From contig JBBUED010000016.1 of assembly GCA_038078215.1 (NCBI GenBank), positions 1 to 16,552 of the forward strand: DNA of 16,552 nt. Reading direction: 5' to 3'. The stretch is from GWA1-40-21 sp038078215 (GTDB lineage: Bacteria; Patescibacteriota; Minisyncoccia; Phycocordibacterales; GWA1-40-21). Positions 6,547-12,462 of the stretch are shown here, one piece after another. The position numbers and the translations under genes were made by a program. Each line of letters begins with the position of its first letter. The first letter of the stretch is position 1. The notes beneath the pieces were generated by a model. That model was not told where the DNA came from. It worked only from the letters and a program-made list of their open reading frames with translations, and did not search any database.

Positions 6547-7590
6547 TTACTTATAACTTTCCAAAAATTCAAAGACTTTTTGATTGGTCATTATCATTTC
6601 TATATATTCCTTTGCTTTTGTCAGACTCGCGTTTTTGTAATGTTCCAATAGGTGAGAGGTTTCTTTTTCTACTTCATTTTTATCAGCCGTAATTTTTTCT
6701 GCGACGGCGATGCGGTTTAAAACAATCTGAAGTTTGGCTCGTTTCTCCGCGTCATGTCCCCATTCTTTTCTTAAATCTTCAAGATTTTTTTTGATACGCT
6801 TCAGATAATCTTCAACTTTCATTCCCATTTTTTCAATATCGTCTTTGAATTGGGCTTCCATTTTATTTAGCTCGTTCTCAATCAGGACTTTAGGCAACGA
6901 CATCTTTGAGTCTGAAATTATTTTCTCAACAATTTCCAGCCTCTTCTTTTCTCTAGTTTTATTTTCTTTTTCTTTGGTAAGAATGTTTTTTATTTTCACT
7001 TTGAAATCGGAAACATCTTTAAAGTCACCGAGTTTTTTCACCAGCTCGTCATTAAGTTCCGGTATTTTCGGATTTTCATTTTTGTCGCTTTTATCCGCAA
7101 CACTTTTGAGAATTTGACCAATTGATTCCTCAACTTCTTTTTCGCTAACCTCCGCCTTCGGCGTTTCTTTTGAATTTTCCGCTTTTGCTATTTTCTTATA
7201 GTCGGACAATTCCACTTCCGGCATAACGGCTATCTTAATTTTAAAACCAAGCGGTTCTCCGTGAGCGATTTTGGTGATAGTCACTTCCGGAGCGCCGATA
7301 AAGTCGTATTCGTGTTCGGAGAGAAGATGAGGAAGAGCTTCTCTGATGGCCTTATAGGCGCCCTCTTCAAGAATGGAAAGTTCTCCGACTTTTCCGATAA
7401 GCATTGATTCCGGAACATGGCCTTTTCTGAAGCCGGGCACTTCAGCTTCTTTTTTCATTTCCTCAAGAGCTTTATTCCTGTAACTTTTCAAGTGCTCGCT
7501 CTTAATCTCACCCTCAAATTCAATCTCGGAATTTTCAAGTTTGTTGACGCTTTTCGTGTGATAAATTTTTTGCGTGTTTATTTTTGTCAT
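6547..7590 (-). CDS. tig: Trigger factor lacking the PPIase domain
   Basis: This ribosome-bound chaperone meets nascent chains at the exit tunnel. The 347-aa protein has the N-terminal ribosome-binding domain (about 1-115) with the signature VPGFRKGHVP in the position of the canonical GFRxGxxP loop. It has the MPEVELSDYKKI linker that normally leads into the FKBP-like domain. Then, after only about 40 Lys/Glu-rich residues, the C-terminal chaperone arms begin (PELNDELVKKLGDF, about 175 onward). The FKBP-type PPIase domain of about 100 residues is absent, which explains the short length against about 430 aa. An in-frame TTG exists at 7611. I chose the ATG at 7590 because a TTGCCA-17-TAAACT promoter ends 8 nt before it. 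Confidence 0.92.
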   Translation of the reverse strand: MTKINTQKIYHTKSVNKLENSEIEFEGEIKSEHLKSYRNKALEEMKKEAEVPGFRKGHVPESMLIGKVGELSILEEGAYKAIREALPHLLSEHEYDFIGAPEVTITKIAHGEPLGFKIKIAVMPEVELSDYKKIAKAENSKETPKAEVSEKEVEESIGQILKSVADKSDKNENPKIPELNDELVKKLGDFKDVSDFKVKIKNILTKEKENKTREKKRLEIVEKIISDSKMSLPKVLIENELNKMEAQFKDDIEKMGMKVEDYLKRIKKNLEDLRKEWGHDAEKRAKLQIVLNRIAVAEKITADKNEVEKETSHLLEHYKNASLTKAKEYIEMIMTNQKVFEFLESYK

Positions 7591-7598
7591 AATTTCGC

Positions 7599-7627
7599 AG
7601 TTTATCTCCAAATTCGGTTATTGGCAA
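7599..7627 (-). promoter_or_regulatory. Promoter of tig
   Basis: On the minus strand TTGCCA (7627-7622) and TAAACT (7604-7599) are separated by 17 nt. The -10 ends 8 nt before the tig ATG, with no Shine-Dalgarno in a usable place, so the mRNA is probably leaderless or nearly so. The -35 has one mismatch to consensus; the -10 is weaker. Confidence 0.5.
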
Positions 7628-7642
7628 GACTGCGCCATGATT

Positions 7643-7668
7643 ACAAAACCCTCGAGAGAGGGTTTTGT
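7643..7668 (-). terminator. Hairpin terminator after the 93-aa membrane protein gene
   Basis: ACAAAACCCTC (7643-7653) pairs with GAGGGTTTTGT (7658-7668) across the loop GAGA. The T-rich base of each arm supplies a short U-run in either direction. It lies 28 nt after the minus-strand stop at 7697 and just before the tig promoter, so it separates the two genes. A continuous U-tract beyond the stem is missing. Confidence 0.7.
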
Positions 7669-7696
7669 TTCCTTAATGAAAAAAGATTTTTGCGAA

Positions 7697-7978
7697 TTAT
7701 AATTTCGGGAGGTCTATTTCCGGATCATTCAAATCTTCATCCGGAATATCGGATTGAACCGCGCCACCGTCACCTTCAGACGAATCCATATCATAGGAAG
7801 CGCTCATTGCTTGGTTTTGAATATCCGCCGACTGCCCGTCTTTGACAGTTTTGCTTCCCCAGAAATAAAAACCTCCGATAACGACCACTATTATAACTAT
7901 TATTGAACCTATCACGGGACCCACTCCGTTTTGTTCGGCTGGCTTTTGAGGAATATTATTATTTATGTCATTTTCCAT
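7697..7978 (-). CDS. Small one-pass membrane protein with acidic tail
   Basis: The 93-aa protein has about 19 polar residues, a hydrophobic helix (about 20-41, GPVIGSIIVIIVVVIGGFYFW) and about 50 residues rich in Asp, Glu and Ser that end in DEDLNDPEIDLPKL. The topology suggests a short cytoplasmic N-terminus and an acidic tail outside. I do not recognise a named family. Small proteins of this build are frequent in Parcubacteria genomes (general knowledge). It has its own terminator and lies between rsmE and tig on the same strand. No Shine-Dalgarno is present; an AATAAT sits 8 nt before the ATG and may be a -10. Confidence 0.75.
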   Translation of the reverse strand: MENDINNNIPQKPAEQNGVGPVIGSIIVIIVVVIGGFYFWGSKTVKDGQSADIQNQAMSASYDMDSSEGDGGAVQSDIPDEDLNDPEIDLPKL

Positions 7979-8115
7979 AATATTTTATTATTGATTAACT
8001 TGCTAATAATTTATAAATAGTTTTTTACTGACAAACGCAAGTATACAGAAATAATCCGCCCGTCGCAACCTCCATTGGACGCATCTCTTATTTTTTCTTT
8101 TTCCGTTTAACTATT

Positions 8116-8808
8116 TTATAAAAGCAGCAAAGAAGAAATCGCGATTGCGGCGGTTTCCGCTCTCAAAATTTGCGGGCCAAGAGATAAAATCTTAATTTCT
8201 TTTTCTTTAAACATTTTCAATTCTCTGTCGCTCCAACCGCCTTCGGGACCGATGAAAATACCAAAAGCTTTTTCCTTTCCAAAATCGTCTTTGTTGAATT
8301 TATCGCTGGTGGGATGAAAAGCGATTGAGACGAAATCATTATTCAGAGCATCTTCAAGATTGGCTAATTGTTCAATTCGCGGCAAACTCCCCCTTCCCGA
8401 CTGCTCGCTTGCTTCCTTGATTATTTTCCCCGCCCTCTCAAAATTTACGCTTTTCTTCTCACTTCTTTCGGAAATGATGGGGTGAAAATGAGAGATGCCA
8501 AGTTCTGTCCCCTTCTCCAGAACCCATTCAAATTTGTCTTTCTTTATTATTGACTGAAAAAGATGAATTTCCTTTTTTGGGACATTTTCGTTTGGAATTT
8601 TTTCAACTATTTTTAAAACACCCTCATTTTTATCCAACAAAACAATCTCTGAAACATAATCAAATCCCATTCCGTCAAAAAGTATTACGCGATCACCTGT
8701 CTTAAGCCGAAAAACCTTTCCCCATTGGTGAAGTAAATCCCTATCAGCGACTATAATCTCGCCGCTTTCCAGTATCTCTTGTTCAATAAAAAATCTATGC
8801 AGTCTCAT
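8116..8808 (-). CDS. rsmE: 16S rRNA (uracil-1498-N3)-methyltransferase
   Basis: RsmE methylates N3 of U1498 near the decoding centre of assembled 30S subunits, using S-adenosylmethionine. The 230-aa protein has the N-terminal PUA-like domain (LHQWGKVFRLKTGDRVILFDG, about residues 26-46). The SPOUT-class trefoil-knot domain follows, with EKGTELGISHFHPIISERS, ASEQSGRGSLPRI, FIGPEGGWSDRE and the final LGPQILRAETAAIAISSLL. All family landmarks are present and the length is typical. TTGAAT-17-CATAAT ends 6 nt before the ATG with no Shine-Dalgarno, so the mRNA is probably leaderless. A strong terminator separates it from the upstream small-gene pair. Confidence 0.96.
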   Translation of the reverse strand: MRLHRFFIEQEILESGEIIVADRDLLHQWGKVFRLKTGDRVILFDGMGFDYVSEIVLLDKNEGVLKIVEKIPNENVPKKEIHLFQSIIKKDKFEWVLEKGTELGISHFHPIISERSEKKSVNFERAGKIIKEASEQSGRGSLPRIEQLANLEDALNNDFVSIAFHPTSDKFNKDDFGKEKAFGIFIGPEGGWSDRELKMFKEKEIKILSLGPQILRAETAAIAISSLLLL

Positions 8809-8814
8809 TGAATG

Positions 8815-8843
8815 ATTATGAATGATGTTTGCGGCTAATTCAA
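8815..8843 (-). promoter_or_regulatory. Promoter of leaderless rsmE
   Basis: On the minus strand TTGAAT (8843-8838) and CATAAT (8820-8815) have an exact 17-nt spacer. The -10 ends 6 nt before the ATG, the same distance as in rpiB. The promoter lies directly after the terminator at 8865-8898. Confidence 0.68.
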
Positions 8844-8864
8844 GAATAATAAGAAAATAGATTG

Positions 8865-8898
8865 AAAAAATGCCCGCTTGCGAAACCGCAAGCGGGCA
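8865..8898 (-). terminator. Intrinsic terminator of the 8940-9553 gene pair
   Basis: TGCCCGCTTGCG (8871-8882) and CGCAAGCGGGCA (8887-8898) form a perfect 12-bp stem with the loop AAAC on the plus strand (GTTT on the minus). Six T's follow on the minus strand (8870-8865). This is a textbook intrinsic terminator for the minus-strand transcript ending at 8940. Confidence 0.93.
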
Positions 8899-8939
8899 TT
8901 CAGAATATGTTTATTCTATTTCTTTTCTATCCTTCTCTG

Positions 8940-9173
8940 TCATAGGACGCATAGAACAACTAATCGACCTCCGAAAACTGGGTGATAGAAGTTGAAAAAA
9001 CCAAGCCATAGTTCAGTATATATCTTCCAGAAACTTTTCCGTCTAATAAAAAGATCGCATACATAACCTTCGCTCACGAAAGCCGAAGTCGCTACAGTAA
9101 AAACAGGTATTACTACGACTGAATAAATCAGCAGCCCTACGAAAAACCAATACAATATATGTAATAAAAACAT
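8940..9173 (-). CDS. Small membrane protein, second gene of the clpP-divergent pair
   Basis: The start is fixed by a near-perfect Shine-Dalgarno (AAGGAGGT) 6 nt before the ATG at 9173, giving 77 aa. The same frame is open further upstream to 9329, but that part overlaps the preceding gene and has no start signal. The protein has a long hydrophobic N-terminal helix (about residues 2-33), then a polar stretch (SEGYVCDLFIRRKSFWKIY). It ends in a second hydrophobic, aromatic-rich segment (about 54-77, LGFFNFYHPVFGGRLVVLCVL), so two membrane passes are plausible. I recognise no family. It is followed by a strong terminator and preceded by a soluble 94-aa partner. Confidence 0.75.
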   Translation of the reverse strand: MFLLHILYWFFVGLLIYSVVVIPVFTVATSAFVSEGYVCDLFIRRKSFWKIYTELWLGFFNFYHPVFGGRLVVLCVL

Positions 9174-9268
9174 TTCCAACCTCCTTGTTTCTAAAGATTG
9201 AGAAATAAAAAACCTAAAAACAAAAATCGCGTACTGCAACAAATGTTCAATAATTCTTACCTTTGGGA

Positions 9269-9553
9269 TTAATTCGAAATGCCTTTCCATGAAAAAGGTC
9301 TGCCAATAATTTCTATTCTGCCCCTGCAATCTCTGGCTGGGTATAACTTCTTTGGTGTTTGGGCAAGCCTAATCTCCCCATTCAACAAGCGCTTAACAAT
9401 TTTCACGTCATGTATAAGATCGGAATCTAAATTAAATCTTATTTCATAATTAAATGTTGATGTGAGGAAATGTCCGCTCTTACCCTCTATAATGCCCCCC
9501 TCGCCTACACTCAAAAAAGCAAATAGGTCAGATAGCCTTGTTTTGTTTAACAT
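9269..9553 (-). CDS. Small unknown soluble protein, first gene of the clpP-divergent pair
   Basis: The 94-aa protein starts at an ATG preceded by the Shine-Dalgarno AAGGAGA at 8 nt. It has no membrane segment. Features are a leucine-rich start (LNKTRLSDLFAFLS), a beta-like middle (HFLTSTFNYEIRFNLD) and a basic C-terminal half with a single Cys (ARDCRGRIEIIG). No known motif is seen. It is divergent from clpP across 123 bp that hold two palindromes and back-to-back promoter elements. A spacer of 95 nt separates it from the downstream membrane-protein gene. Being the first gene beside palindromic operators, it may be an autoregulator or may simply be controlled there. Neither can be shown from the sequence. 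Confidence 0.72.
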   Translation of the reverse strand: MLNKTRLSDLFAFLSVGEGGIIEGKSGHFLTSTFNYEIRFNLDSDLIHDVKIVKRLLNGEIRLAQTPKKLYPARDCRGRIEIIGRPFSWKGISN

Positions 9554-9593
9554 AAATCCGTCTCCTTATTAAAAGATCAGAAAGACCATACTG

Positions 9594-9611
9594 TTATCTA
9601 TCAATAGATAA
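9594..9611. promoter_or_regulatory. 18-bp palindrome TTATCTATCAATAGATAA
   Basis: The two 8-bp arms are perfectly complementary around CA. It lies 41 bp upstream of the minus-strand gene at 9553 and overlaps the candidate minus-strand -10 (TTTATC, 9612-9607). It is bracketed by AAAGACC (9581-9587) and GGTCTTT (9623-9629). The loop is too small for RNA, so a DNA operator for a dimeric repressor is more likely. Confidence 0.55.
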
Positions 9612-9628
9612 ACATAAATGACGGTCTT

Positions 9629-9644
9629 TTGTCAAATTTGACAA
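9629..9644. promoter_or_regulatory. 16-bp perfect palindrome covering divergent -35 boxes
   Basis: TTGTCAAATTTGACAA is a perfect palindrome. It contains TTGACA on each strand: plus strand 9638-9643 (clpP promoter) and minus strand 9635-9630 (towards the 94-aa gene). A protein bound here would block both -35 boxes at once, so it is a good candidate shared operator. Confidence 0.6.
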
Positions 9645-9666
9645 CCGCCCTCTCCGTAAATATAAT
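9638..9666 (+). promoter_or_regulatory. Perfect consensus promoter of clpP
   Basis: TTGACA (9638-9643), a 17-nt spacer and TATAAT (9661-9666) match the sigma-70-type consensus at all twelve positions. The -10 ends 10 nt before the clpP ATG, giving a leader of only about 3-5 nt without a Shine-Dalgarno. It is the strongest promoter in the window by eye. Confidence 0.85.
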
Positions 9667-9676
9667 TCCCAGCATT

Positions 9677-10246
9677 ATGTTAATACCAACAGTTATAGAA
9701 AAATCGCAGTTTGGGGAGAGAGCTTATGATATTTACTCTCGTCTGCTTAAAGATAACATAATCTTTCTAGGCGGAGAGATTGATGACTATGTCGCCAATA
9801 TAGTCATAGCCCAGCTTCTTTTTCTTCAATCCGAAGACTCGAAGAAAGATATAAGCTTATATGTCAATTCACCGGGTGGTTCGGTAACGGCGGCGCTCGC
9901 CATATTGGACACTATGAATTATCTGAAAAACGATGTTTCAACCGTCTGCGTGGGAATTGCCGCCTCCGCCGGAGCTGTCATTCTTTCCGCAGGAAAGAAA
10001 GGGAAAAGATTCGCTTTGCCTAACTCCGAAGTGATGATTCATCAACCTTGGGGCGGAACGCAGGGTCAAGCCTCTGACATAGAAATAACGGCCAAACACA
10101 TACTGAAAACCCGCGAAAAACTTAATAAAATTCTTTCTCAAAACACAGGCAGGCCATTGGCGCAAATAGAAAAAGACGCCGACCGAGACTACTTTATGTC
10201 CGCCGAAGAAGCCAAAAAATACGGAATCATAGACAAAATTTTATAG
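9677..10246 (+). CDS. clpP: ATP-dependent Clp protease proteolytic subunit
   Basis: ClpP is the serine-protease tetradecamer that degrades proteins delivered by Clp ATPases in the cytoplasm. Starting at the ATG at 9677 the protein is 189 aa and opens with MLIPTVIEKSQFGERAYDIYSRLL, the family N-terminus. The catalytic triad is in place: Ser97 in VGIAASAGA, His122 in EVMIHQPWGG and Asp171 in DRDYFMSA, at the same numbers as in Escherichia coli ClpP. An in-frame start 16 codons upstream (9629) lies inside the promoter and is rejected. No Clp ATPase gene is in the window. It is the only housekeeping gene here with both a perfect consensus promoter and an overlapping palindrome, so regulated high expression is likely. 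Confidence 0.97.
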   Translation: MLIPTVIEKSQFGERAYDIYSRLLKDNIIFLGGEIDDYVANIVIAQLLFLQSEDSKKDISLYVNSPGGSVTAALAILDTMNYLKNDVSTVCVGIAASAGAVILSAGKKGKRFALPNSEVMIHQPWGGTQGQASDIEITAKHILKTREKLNKILSQNTGRPLAQIEKDADRDYFMSAEEAKKYGIIDKIL

Positions 10247-10314
10247 TTTGTAGCAAAAAAAATGGACATTTATATAAAATTGTTATAACATAAAAGTGTT
10301 AATAATTTAATTTA

Positions 10315-10521
10315 ATGTTTTCGTTTTTTACACTTTTAGATACTTTTTATTTCTTGTTGCCAGCGATATTCAGCTTTGCCGTAATCGTTTGCCTGTCAAA
10401 TAGACTTACCCAACAAGAAAACTTAATGAAAATATATGATTTGTTCAATTATTTCCGATCTTTATTGTCCGTATATCGTAAAATAGCGCCTAAAGGTAGG
10501 ATGGAATTGATTTTCCTATAA
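10315..10521 (+). CDS. Possible small membrane peptide
   Basis: The 68-aa ORF encodes a hydrophobic N-terminal half (about residues 2-27, FFTLLDTFYFLLPAIFSFAVIVCL) and a basic C-terminal half. AATAAT (10301-10306) sits 8 nt before the ATG, similar to the leaderless pattern of nearby genes, and its stop codon overlaps the rny -10 box, as promoters elsewhere here overlap upstream stops. Against it: AT-rich DNA makes such hydrophobic ORFs by chance, there is no Shine-Dalgarno and the start lies in the loop of an inverted repeat. Treat as tentative. Confidence 0.3.
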   Translation: MFSFFTLLDTFYFLLPAIFSFAVIVCLSNRLTQQENLMKIYDLFNYFRSLLSVYRKIAPKGRMELIFL

Positions 10522-10555
10522 TCTAGAGTTTAAAAAGCGAAAATAATTTCGCTTT
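10517..10555 (+). promoter_or_regulatory. rny -10 box and start-codon hairpin
   Basis: TATAAT (10517-10522) predicts a start of transcription near 10529 and a leader of about 27 nt; no clear -35 is seen. The leader is mostly one hairpin: AAAGCGAAA (10534-10542), loop ATAA, TTTCGCTTT (10547-10555). It ends directly before the rny ATG at 10556, in the place of a Shine-Dalgarno. Confidence 0.6.
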
Positions 10556-12085
10556 ATGTCATTAAAAATAGTATTTCTCATGGTTGGATTCGCATCCATC
10601 GTGGGCGCCGCCATAGGTTATTATCTAAGACTTATAATCTCTCTCGGCAAGAGAGGCTCTCTTGAGCTTGAAGTTAAACAGATGATATTGGATGCCAAGG
10701 AGGCGGCCAAGAAGATAACATCCGAGGCTGAAGGAAAAGCTTCGGAAACGATGAAAGAGCTTCGAAACGAAATGAAGGAAAAGGAGGAAAAGCTGAAGCA
10801 GACTGAAAATAGGTTAATAAAAAAGGAGGATCTTCTGGACAAGCGTCAAGCAGACATAGACAAAGAAGTTGAATCCATAAAAGCCAAAATCGTTGAGATA
10901 AAAGAAATAAAAGAAAGAGCCGAAAATATTGAAAAGCAAAGGAATGCTTCGCTTGAGAAATTGGCCAATCTTAGCAAAGAAGAAGCCAAAACAGAGATAA
11001 TGGCCCTCGCCGAAAAGAAATATGAGGAAGACATCATGGTGAGAATCAAAAAACTTGAATCTCTCGGGCAAGAAAAATTGGAGCATAAAGCTACGGAAAT
11101 TCTTACTTCCACAATCCAGCGCCTTAGCAGTTCGGTCGTTTCGGACATAATGTCCACGACCGTAAACATTCCTTCCGATGAATTGAAAGGAAAAATTATA
11201 GGCAAGGAAGGCAGAAACATTAAATCTTTTGAACGCGCGACCGGAGTTGAGGTAATAGTTGATGACACCCCCGGCGCCATCATTATTTCATCCTTTGATC
11301 CGGTTAGAAGACAAATTGCCAGAATGGCTCTTGAAAATCTCATAGCTGACGGACGAATACAGCCAGCAAAGATTGAGAGCATGGTAGAGAAAGCCAAGCA
11401 AGATGTTAATAAGATAATCAAGGAAAAGGGCGAGCAAGCTGCTTACGAATGCGGAGTGTTCAACCTTGACCCCCGCATAATATTGATCCTGGGACGGCTT
11501 TATTTCCGAACAAGCTACGGTCAAAATGTCCTTCAGCATTCCATTGAGATGGCTCACATCGCCGGAATGATCGCCGAAGAGCTCAAGGCTAATGTCCCCA
11601 TCGCCAAAGCTGGCGCTCTTCTTCACGACATCGGAAAAGCCGTTGACCATGAAGTGGCTGGAACCCATGTGGATATTGGCAAAAGAATACTTCAAAAATT
11701 CGGCGCCAATGAAGAAATAATAAAAGCAATGCATTCCCACCATGAAGAATACCCTTACGAAACGGTGGAATCGGTAATTGTGCAAGTTGCTGACACTATT
11801 TCCGGCTCACGTCCCGGCGCAAGAAGAGACTCTGTTGAAAATTATCTGAAAAGACTTCAGGAGCTTGAAGCTATCACTAATTCATTCAAAGGGGTTGAGA
11901 AATCATACGCTCTTCAAGCTGGCCGAGAAATCAGGGTTTTTGTCATTCCAGAAGAAGTTTCCGACCTTGAAGCCAAGAAAATGGCCAGAGAAATAGCCCT
12001 TAAAATTGAAAACGAGCTTAAATATCCGGGCGAAATCAAAGTGAATGTCATCAGGGAATCCAGAGTCATTGAATTTGCCAGATAA
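10556..12085 (+). CDS. rny: Ribonuclease Y
   Basis: RNase Y is the membrane-anchored endoribonuclease that starts mRNA decay in many bacteria. The 509-aa protein has an N-terminal membrane helix (about 4-28) and a long Lys/Glu-rich coiled coil (about 30-185). A KH RNA-binding domain with the GKEG loop follows (G216-G219, within IGKEGRNIK). The HD phosphohydrolase domain holds the metal-binding His357-Asp358 (LLHDIGKA), downstream HSHHEEYP and ADTISGSRPGARR. It ends in the conserved VIRESRVIEFAR. The length is typical (about 520). It follows clpP on the same strand but appears to have its own promoter. The hairpin touching its start codon could allow feedback if RNase Y cleaves its own leader, which is speculation. 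Confidence 0.97.
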   Translation: MSLKIVFLMVGFASIVGAAIGYYLRLIISLGKRGSLELEVKQMILDAKEAAKKITSEAEGKASETMKELRNEMKEKEEKLKQTENRLIKKEDLLDKRQADIDKEVESIKAKIVEIKEIKERAENIEKQRNASLEKLANLSKEEAKTEIMALAEKKYEEDIMVRIKKLESLGQEKLEHKATEILTSTIQRLSSSVVSDIMSTTVNIPSDELKGKIIGKEGRNIKSFERATGVEVIVDDTPGAIIISSFDPVRRQIARMALENLIADGRIQPAKIESMVEKAKQDVNKIIKEKGEQAAYECGVFNLDPRIILILGRLYFRTSYGQNVLQHSIEMAHIAGMIAEELKANVPIAKAGALLHDIGKAVDHEVAGTHVDIGKRILQKFGANEEIIKAMHSHHEEYPYETVESVIVQVADTISGSRPGARRDSVENYLKRLQELEAITNSFKGVEKSYALQAGREIRVFVIPEEVSDLEAKKMAREIALKIENELKYPGEIKVNVIRESRVIEFAR

Positions 12086-12090
12086 ATTAG

Positions 12091-12128
12091 GTTTATCAAG
12101 TTTATAAAGTCATAAAGTTTATAAAGTG
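12091..12128. repeat. GTTTATCAAGTT(TATAAAGT)n intergenic repeat, copy 2
   Basis: This copy starts 6 bp after the rny stop and has one more unit than the copy at 3228-3255: GTTTATCAAG, then TTTATAAAGT, CATAAAGTTT and ATAAAGT. It also supplies the left arm of the long inverted repeat at 12106-12198. Confidence 0.65.
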
Positions 12129-12198
12129 AAGATTGCAGAAAAAGGTTTATTTTAAATTAAAAATTTGATTTATCTTTACTTTAAAACTTTATGACTTT
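12106..12198. repeat. Long imperfect inverted repeat after rny, beside the gap
   Basis: The arms 12106-12133 and 12172-12198 pair over about 27 bp with one single-base bulge and one G-U or mismatch. AAAGTCATAAAGTTT (12106-12120) is a perfect 15-base match to 12184-12198. The loop is 38 nt and AT-rich. It may terminate or stabilise the rny mRNA. Because it sits 7 bp from the N run, it probably marks a larger repeat that broke the assembly. Confidence 0.7.
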
Positions 12199-12205
12199 TA
12201 ACTTT

Positions 12206-12305
12206 NNNNNNNNNNNNNNNNNNNNNNNNNNNNNNNNNNNNNNNNNNNNNNNNNNNNNNNNNNNNNNNNNNNNNNNNNNNNNNNNNNNNNNNNNNNNNNN
12301 NNNNN
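12206..12305. other. Assembly gap (100 N)
   Basis: Exactly 100 N's, a conventional scaffolding placeholder, so the true distance between rny and hup is unknown. Confidence 0.95.
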
Positions 12306-12310
12306 ATAAC

Positions 12311-12329
12311 TAGCGCGTTACGCGCGCTA
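12311..12329. repeat. GC-rich hairpin next to the gap
   Basis: TAGCGCG (12311-12317) pairs with CGCGCTA (12323-12329) around TTACG. It directly precedes the hup promoter and may be the terminator stem of a gene lost in the gap, although no U-tract follows. Confidence 0.45.
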
Positions 12330-12462
12330 TTGCGTAAAAAATGGCTTAATATATAATATCTGTAGGCTTAAGTCCCACAGAAATAACTCTGTGGAACGAA
12401 TGGAAAGAATAATCGGGTCGATTTTATTAGGTTTCAATTTTAAAAATAAATAAAATAATAAT
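12330..12462 (+). promoter_or_regulatory. hup promoters and structured leader
   Basis: TTGCGT (12330-12335), 16 nt, TATAAT (12352-12357) predicts a transcript with a leader of about 99 nt. In that leader CCACAGA (12375-12381) pairs with TCTGTGG (12388-12394). The same CCCACAG can instead pair with the upstream CTGTAGG (12360-12366), giving two exclusive folds. A second -10, TAAAAT (12451-12456), lies 6 nt before the ATG and would give a leaderless mRNA. Confidence 0.55.

Larger units (their letters stand above)
10247..10555 (+). other. AT-rich spacer between clpP and rny
   Basis: This spacer of about 309 nt has a 9-bp inverted repeat TAAAAGTGT (10291-10299) / ACACTTTTA (10330-10338), a palindrome TGTTATAACA (10281-10290), one doubtful small ORF and the rny promoter. 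No known RNA gene was recognised. Confidence 0.5.

Noticed and set aside
7417..7845. 142-aa plus-strand ORF across tig and the next gene
   Set aside because: It runs antisense through two real genes and a terminator stem.
9174..9329. Longer 129-aa version of the small membrane protein
   Set aside because: It overlaps the preceding gene and lacks a start signal, while AAGGAGGT sits exactly before the ATG at 9173.
9629..9676. Upstream start for clpP
   Set aside because: It overlaps the consensus promoter and the palindrome; MLIPTVIE is the family N-terminus.
10846..11785. Long minus-strand ORFs opposite rny (191 and 165 aa)
   Set aside because: Shadows of the RNase Y reading frame; Ser/Phe/Leu-rich composition with no start signals.
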